A stretch of 9,113 nt of DNA. It comes from Candidatus Micrarchaeia archaeon (GTDB lineage: Archaea > Micrarchaeota > Micrarchaeia > Anstonellales > Bilamarchaeaceae). The translations under genes and the position numbers were made by a program. Location of the stretch: contig JBAZLI010000038.1 of NCBI GenBank assembly GCA_041650355.1, positions 1 through 9,113 on the forward strand, read 5' to 3'. Positions 6,075 to 9,113 of the stretch are shown one piece after another; the first letter of the stretch is position 1, and each line of letters starts with the position of its first letter. The notes under the pieces are model-generated. The model saw only the letters and a program-made list of their open reading frames with translations. It did no database searches and was not told the origin of the DNA.

Positions 6075-6529
6075 ACGTCCACGAATTCGTTCTGATCCTT
6101 CAAAACGTTTAGGATTATGCTCGTGTTTGTCTTCTCCACGTGCGGAATCGAGAGTATTTTCTTTATGAGCGATGAAAGCTCCATGCGGTTCCTGCACATC
6201 AGGAACGCGATGGAGTCCTGGCTTCCGGTAACGTCGTAAACCGCATACACGCCAGGAATCCTGCTCACCTTCTCCTGCACCTCCAGGAGTTTTCCCTGGG
6301 AGATGCTTATCTGCACCAAAGCCTGGAATTCGTAGCCTATCCTGAGGAAATCCAGATCCGCCGAATACCCCCGTATTATCCCGGCTTGCTCCATCCTTTT
6401 CATCCTTTCTATCAGGGAAGAAGGGCTGAGCTTGAGTTCGGATGCGAGCTCGCGCGCAGAGCGCCTGCAGTTCATCCTTAGTTCGCGCAGTATCCTCTTG
6501 TCCGTGGAATCCAAAGAACTTTTCCTCAT
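6071..6529 (-). CDS. Lrp/AsnC-family transcriptional regulator
   Basis: The 152-residue protein has the classic two-part layout. An N-terminal winged helix-turn-helix begins L-D-S-T-D-K-R-I-L-R-E-L (6-17), with the recognition region around A-x-E-L-K-L-S-P-S-S-L-I-E-R (29-42) and the G-I-I-R-G-Y wing (50-55). A ligand-sensing RAM domain spans about 67-143, with V-T-G-S-Q-D at 100-105. Such proteins form dimers or octamers and often sense amino acids or related small molecules. The gene follows mevalonate kinase by 10 bp and has a GGTGA ribosome binding site at 6534-6538, so it is probably co-transcribed with it. That makes regulation of the mevalonate cluster plausible but unproven. The targets and ligand cannot be read from the sequence. 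Confidence 0.9.
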   Translation of the reverse strand: MRKSSLDSTDKRILRELRMNCRRSARELASELKLSPSSLIERMKRMEQAGIIRGYSADLDFLRIGYEFQALVQISISQGKLLEVQEKVSRIPGVYAVYDVTGSQDSIAFLMCRNRMELSSLIKKILSIPHVEKTNTSIILNVLKDQNEFVDV

Positions 6530-6539
6530 CGCTTCACCG

Positions 6540-7430
6540 CTATTGCGCCACCGAGGTTATGGCAACGTAGCCCAGGCGTCGTATCTCTCCGGCTATTTCT
6601 TCCGCATTCTTCTCGCTTTTCGCAAGTATCACGCAGCTTCCTCCGTATCCTGCGCCGGTTATCTTCGCGCCCAGTGCCCCGAGCTCCCTGGCCGCGTATA
6701 TTATGTCCTTGTTTTCCCTGCTCGAAACGCCCATTGCGGACAGGAAGCCCTGGTTGAGGTTCATCAGCTCCCCGACCTCCTCGAGCTTTCCCTGCTCAAT
6801 GGCCTTTATCGCAAGCTCGATGAGCTTTTTCTCGGCCTCGAATATGAAATGGAACAGTTCCGGATACCTCTCTTTCTTGGATTTCACTTCGGAAATGAGC
6901 TGGGCGGTGGTTTTCTTCTTTTTCCCGGTTACGCCGATTACGAGGTGCATTGGCTTCCCTATCCTAAGCGAGGTTATGCTCACCCCCTCGGGCTTTTTCT
7001 GGAATATTATCGCGCCCCCGCATATGGCCAGGTTGTTGTCCATCCCCGATGGGTTGCCGTGGAACACCTTCTCGGCCTCGAACGCGTAGGCGCATACCTT
7101 ATCCTCGGAAAGGTCAAGCTTGTACTCGTCGGAAAGGGCGCGCACGAACGCAACCGAAACAGCGGCGCTGGAGCCGAGCCCGCTCGCGACAGGAATCTCG
7201 CTTTTCACTTTTATTATGAAATTGTCCTTTATCCCCATCGCGTTCCTTATCGCGTCCAGGCCGGCGAGCAGGTTCGCGTCCACGTGGCTGGATTCCAGCC
7301 TCGTGTGGGGCGCCTTGGTTATCTCCACTTCGATTTTTTTGGACAGCCCGACCCCTATCGCAGGCAGGCCGTAAACCACGAAATGCTCTCCGAAGAGTAT
7401 TGATTTTGCGCAGCCCGCTCCCCTTCCCAT
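6540..7430 (-). CDS. mvk: Mevalonate kinase
   Basis: The 296-residue GHMP kinase is predicted to phosphorylate mevalonate to mevalonate 5-phosphate, the entry reaction for all downstream enzymes in the window. Motifs are the N-terminal A-K-S-I-L-F-G-E-H-F-V-V-Y-G (8-21) with K9, the ATP loop P-V-A-S-G-L-G-S-S-A-A (80-90), A-E-K-V-F-H-G-N-P-S-G-M-D-N (119-132) with the catalytic base D131, and K-I-T-G-A-G-Y-G-G-S-C (256-266). The size suits the short archaeal and bacterial class. A GTG at 7439 overlaps the MgtC-like gene stop as GTGA and would add three residues. The ATG at 7430 is preferred because an AGTGATT, a partial ribosome binding site, precedes it; the choice is uncertain. Within the operon it lies between the MgtC-like and Lrp genes. 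Confidence 0.93.
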   Translation of the reverse strand: MGRGAGCAKSILFGEHFVVYGLPAIGVGLSKKIEVEITKAPHTRLESSHVDANLLAGLDAIRNAMGIKDNFIIKVKSEIPVASGLGSSAAVSVAFVRALSDEYKLDLSEDKVCAYAFEAEKVFHGNPSGMDNNLAICGGAIIFQKKPEGVSITSLRIGKPMHLVIGVTGKKKKTTAQLISEVKSKKERYPELFHFIFEAEKKLIELAIKAIEQGKLEEVGELMNLNQGFLSAMGVSSRENKDIIYAARELGALGAKITGAGYGGSCVILAKSEKNAEEIAGEIRRLGYVAITSVAQ

Positions 7431-7435
7431 GCCAA

Positions 7436-8065
7436 TCACTCGACGCGTATGCGCCTTATGTGCTTGAATTCGGACAGTTCCCTGAGCATCTCGTGCACGT
7501 CGGTGTTTTCAGGAACGTAGAACTTGTATTCCATATACCCTTTTTCGAAGTTCACTTCCATGCTTTCCTCCTTCTCGTCCTTGTACTTCCTTATCGTTTC
7601 CCTGAATTTTTTCGTCTGCGCCCCTTCGGCAAGGGATTCTATCTGCACTATGACGTTCTTGAGGTGCCTCCCGAGGCCCTTTTTCTCTATTATCTTGTCC
7701 ACTGCCAGGGTGACCCACACCATCACATAGGCGAGAACGATGAGGAACAGGTTATCGGACAGGCCTATCACTATCCCGAGCGCGGCCATAGCCCATATCG
7801 CGGCTGCGGTGGTGAACCCGAACACTTTCTCATGGTACTTTATGAGCGCGCCTGCGCCCAGGAAGCCTATTCCTGCTATTATGCCGTTCAGCACGGGCGA
7901 TGCGTTGGAAGAGAAATAGCCCACTGCGGCCAGGGTGAGCGCGGTGGACATCACGGTCACGAAAACGTAAGGCGCGAAGCCCGCGGGCTTCTTGCTTATC
8001 TGCCTCTCGAACCCGACCCAGAAGGCCAGGAAGAACGAAATCGTGAGGGAGAGCAGCGGGTCCAT
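7436..8065 (-). CDS. MgtC/SapB-like membrane protein with C-terminal ACT-like domain
   Basis: The 209-residue protein starts with about five hydrophobic segments (roughly 4-19, 31-50, 58-77, 86-101 and 105-124). It carries MgtC/SapB signatures: G-F-E-R-Q (18-22), the G-I-G-F-L-G-A-G-A-L core (65-74) and F-G-F-T-T-A-A-A-I-W (82-91). A soluble tail from about 135 to 209, rich in charged residues, is in the position of the small ACT-like domain many MgtC proteins have. In bacteria MgtC is linked to survival in low magnesium and to ATP synthase control; the archaeal role is unknown. The ATG at 8065 has a strong GAGGTGA site four bases upstream. Four base pairs separate it from the hypothetical gene, and its stop overlaps the possible GTG start of mevalonate kinase, so it is operonic with both. 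Confidence 0.85.
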   Translation of the reverse strand: MDPLLSLTISFFLAFWVGFERQISKKPAGFAPYVFVTVMSTALTLAAVGYFSSNASPVLNGIIAGIGFLGAGALIKYHEKVFGFTTAAAIWAMAALGIVIGLSDNLFLIVLAYVMVWVTLAVDKIIEKKGLGRHLKNVIVQIESLAEGAQTKKFRETIRKYKDEKEESMEVNFEKGYMEYKFYVPENTDVHEMLRELSEFKHIRRIRVE

Positions 8066-8069
8066 TTTT

Positions 8070-8076
8070 TCACCTC
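8070..8076 (-). promoter_or_regulatory. Strong ribosome binding site for the MgtC-like gene, fused to upstream stop
   Basis: The minus strand reads GAGGTGA at 8076-8070, four bases before the ATG at 8065. Its final TGA is the stop codon of the preceding hypothetical gene, so termination of one gene places a ribosome on the next gene's binding site. A similar arrangement (TGA followed by GGTGG, 8882-8875) sits between the FAD dehydrogenase and the hypothetical gene. Confidence 0.7.
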
Positions 8077-8870
8077 TTTTTTGCGAACCTGCCCCTGGGC
8101 TTTGGAACCTTCAGTTCCGGGTAGGCCGGCACAAGTGCCTCTACGTTGGCGTACGGGGCGAAGCCGAGATTCTCGAACACGCACTTGAGCAGGTACGCAT
8201 CACGCACTTCGTCGCCGTTCATAGAGCCTGAAACGTCCCTGAGCGCGGTCGCAAGGTTCACGAACGACTTCCTCTTCCCTTTTGTCGCAGAGGCGGCTAT
8301 GGACTCCACGCTCCTGTCAGGCTCCAGGAAATCGAACGATTTCCTCACCAGGGTGGAGCTTATAGCCGAAAGTATTCCGGCGACCTCGTAATCCCGGGTT
8401 TTCTCGTTCACGCCCATCTTCTTTATTGCAATCCAGTCCCTGTAACGCCCTATGAGCGCAATCTGGCCTTCGAGAAGCTCCTGCTTCCGGGGCCTGAGGG
8501 AGCTCGAGTGCAGGGTTGACGGGCATATTTTGGCGTTCACCTTGTTCTTGCACAATAGGACGCAAACGAACTTGGACTCCGCAACAGCGAGCAGCTCCTC
8601 TTTTCCGGCCGCCTTCAGCAGAAATTCCTTCCATTCCCCGGGCTTCCTGCCCTCAAGGAAGGATATGGCGTCCATGAGCCCCTTTCCCTCGGGAACCGCA
8701 TCCTCTATCATCTTGCAGTCTATCCCGGAATGGCAGAAAGCCTTGCTCTCCACGTTCTCGTGTATGAAGGAAAGCGCGTACGCGACGTCTTTGGGCTCGG
8801 CGTTGCCCAGGTCGAATCTAACAGAGTATTCCCAGTCACCGTATTTTCCGGAAAACAGAAGCTCGTCCAT
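8070..8870 (-). CDS. Hypothetical protein with two similar halves, resembling archaeal DUF2666
   Basis: The 266-residue protein has no enzyme motif that I recognise. It appears to be an internal duplication: residues 6-46 (F-S-G-K-Y-G-D-W ... V-A-Y-A-L-S-F-I ... S-K-A-F) align with 138-178 (L-I-G-R-Y-R-D-W ... V-A-G-I-L-S-A-I ... R-K-S-F). A helix-rich segment follows each copy. The G-(K/R)-Y-x-D-W opening recalls the archaeal family DUF2666, recalled from memory and unverified. The C-terminus (255-266) is very basic, including K-x-x-K-P-R-G-R-F-A-K-K-R, which might contact nucleic acid. No signal peptide or membrane segment is seen. The ATG at 8870 follows a GAGGTGG site (8881-8875). It lies 9 bp after the FAD dehydrogenase and 4 bp before the MgtC-like gene, so it is almost certainly in the mevalonate kinase operon. 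Confidence 0.8.
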   Translation of the reverse strand: MDELLFSGKYGDWEYSVRFDLGNAEPKDVAYALSFIHENVESKAFCHSGIDCKMIEDAVPEGKGLMDAISFLEGRKPGEWKEFLLKAAGKEELLAVAESKFVCVLLCKNKVNAKICPSTLHSSSLRPRKQELLEGQIALIGRYRDWIAIKKMGVNEKTRDYEVAGILSAISSTLVRKSFDFLEPDRSVESIAASATKGKRKSFVNLATALRDVSGSMNGDEVRDAYLLKCVFENLGFAPYANVEALVPAYPELKVPKPRGRFAKKR

Positions 8871-8879
8871 GGGGCCACC

Positions 8880-9113
8880 TCAGATTTCGCACTTCTTCCC
8901 TTCCCTGCGGATTATCTCGCGCGCGGCTATCAGACCGGTCACGCCTGCCGTGACTATGCCTCCGCTCACTCCTGCGCCGTCGCCAACTGCGAACAGGTTC
9001 GAGACCTGTCCGGCCTCCATGCTCTTGCTCACGTCCAATCTCACAGACTTGAACTTCACTTCAGGCCCGTAGAGGAGAGTGGATTCCTCGTTCACTCCGG
9101 GAATCACTTTCGC
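8880..9113 (-). CDS. FAD-dependent dehydrogenase, COG2509-like (C-terminal fragment, runs off right edge)
   Basis: The last 78 residues of a longer protein are present; the reading frame is open to the edge, so the start is outside the window. The fragment has V-I-P-G-V-N-E-E-S-T-L-L-Y-G-P-E (3-18), which resembles the substrate-side region of uncharacterised FAD-dependent dehydrogenases of the COG2509 type. It then has A-V-G-D-G-A-G-V-S-G-G-I (41-52), the C-terminal flavin-binding motif that contacts the FAD ribityl and phosphate, followed by the helix T-G-L-I-A-A-R-E-I. The substrate is unknown for this family. The archaeal membrane lipid enzyme geranylgeranyl reductase is also a flavoprotein, but this C-terminal pattern does not look like it. 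The gene ends 9 bp before the hypothetical gene and is probably an upstream member of the same operon. Confidence 0.78.
   Translation of the reverse strand, partial: AKVIPGVNEESTLLYGPEVKFKSVRLDVSKSMEAGQVSNLFAVGDGAGVSGGIVTAGVTGLIAAREIIRREGKKCEI

Noticed and set aside
6432..7403. Long plus-strand open frame opposite mevalonate kinase and the Lrp gene (323 codons)
   Set aside because: It is antisense to two strongly recognisable genes, its translation is rich in Tyr, Leu, His and Gly in a way typical of frame shadows, and it has no recognisable motif.
7400..8188. Plus-strand open frame of 262 codons opposite the MgtC-like gene
   Set aside because: The opposing strand encodes membrane segments with MgtC signatures; the plus frame is His/Tyr/Glu-rich with no family match and no ribosome binding site noted.
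1..9113. CRISPR arrays, insertion sequences, tRNA or rRNA genes, phage or toxin-antitoxin modules
   Set aside because: None was seen: there are no spaced direct repeats, no inverted-repeat-flanked transposase, and gaps between genes are too short (largest about 125 bp at 5287-5411) for structural RNA genes with visible cloverleaf features.

Overview
The window looks like a stretch of a compact archaeal chromosome. It carries isopentenyl phosphate kinase, an archaeal-type mevalonate kinase, aconitase X-type phosphomevalonate dehydratase subunits, an AsnC/Lrp regulator, the N-terminus of what looks like an Hjc-type Holliday junction resolvase, and a hypothetical protein resembling archaeal DUF2666. 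Genes are packed with gaps of 0-26 bp and ATGA/GTGA overlaps. Ribosome binding sites are of the GGTGA/GAGGTGA type, and TTTATA-like TATA boxes are visible. The exact lineage cannot be read from the sequence; a small-genome archaeon (possibly DPANN-like) or a euryarchaeon would both fit. No rRNA, tRNA, insertion sequence, CRISPR array or phage gene is visible, and no gene-free stretch exceeds about 130 bp.

Layout, left to right. (1) A minus-strand operon reads from about 3476 leftwards: ubiX (prenyl-FMN synthase), a UbiD-family decarboxylase, the large and then the small subunit of an aconitase X-type dehydratase, and the first codons of an hjc-like gene that leaves the window. (2) Divergent from it on the plus strand is isopentenyl phosphate kinase (3530-4288). 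(3) Convergent with that is a GHMP-family diphosphomevalonate/phosphomevalonate decarboxylase (4285-5286, minus). (4) An endonuclease III gene (5412-6074, plus) is divergent from (3). (5) A second minus-strand operon enters from the right edge: the C-terminus of a COG2509-type FAD-dependent dehydrogenase, a duplicated-domain hypothetical protein, an MgtC/SapB-like membrane protein, mevalonate kinase and an Lrp/AsnC regulator.

How the genes work together. Mevalonate kinase, dehydratase L+S, the UbiD-like decarboxylase with its cofactor supplier UbiX, and isopentenyl phosphate kinase together form the complete recently defined archaeal mevalonate route: mevalonate -> mevalonate 5-phosphate -> trans-anhydromevalonate 5-phosphate -> isopentenyl phosphate -> isopentenyl diphosphate. 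The most notable point is that the same neighbourhood also holds a GHMP decarboxylase with its catalytic residues intact. That enzyme could make isopentenyl phosphate or isopentenyl diphosphate by the other known chemistry. The cluster therefore appears to encode two alternative exits from mevalonate 5-phosphate, or a variant whose wiring has not been worked out. All functional calls rest on motif recognition by eye; no database search was run.
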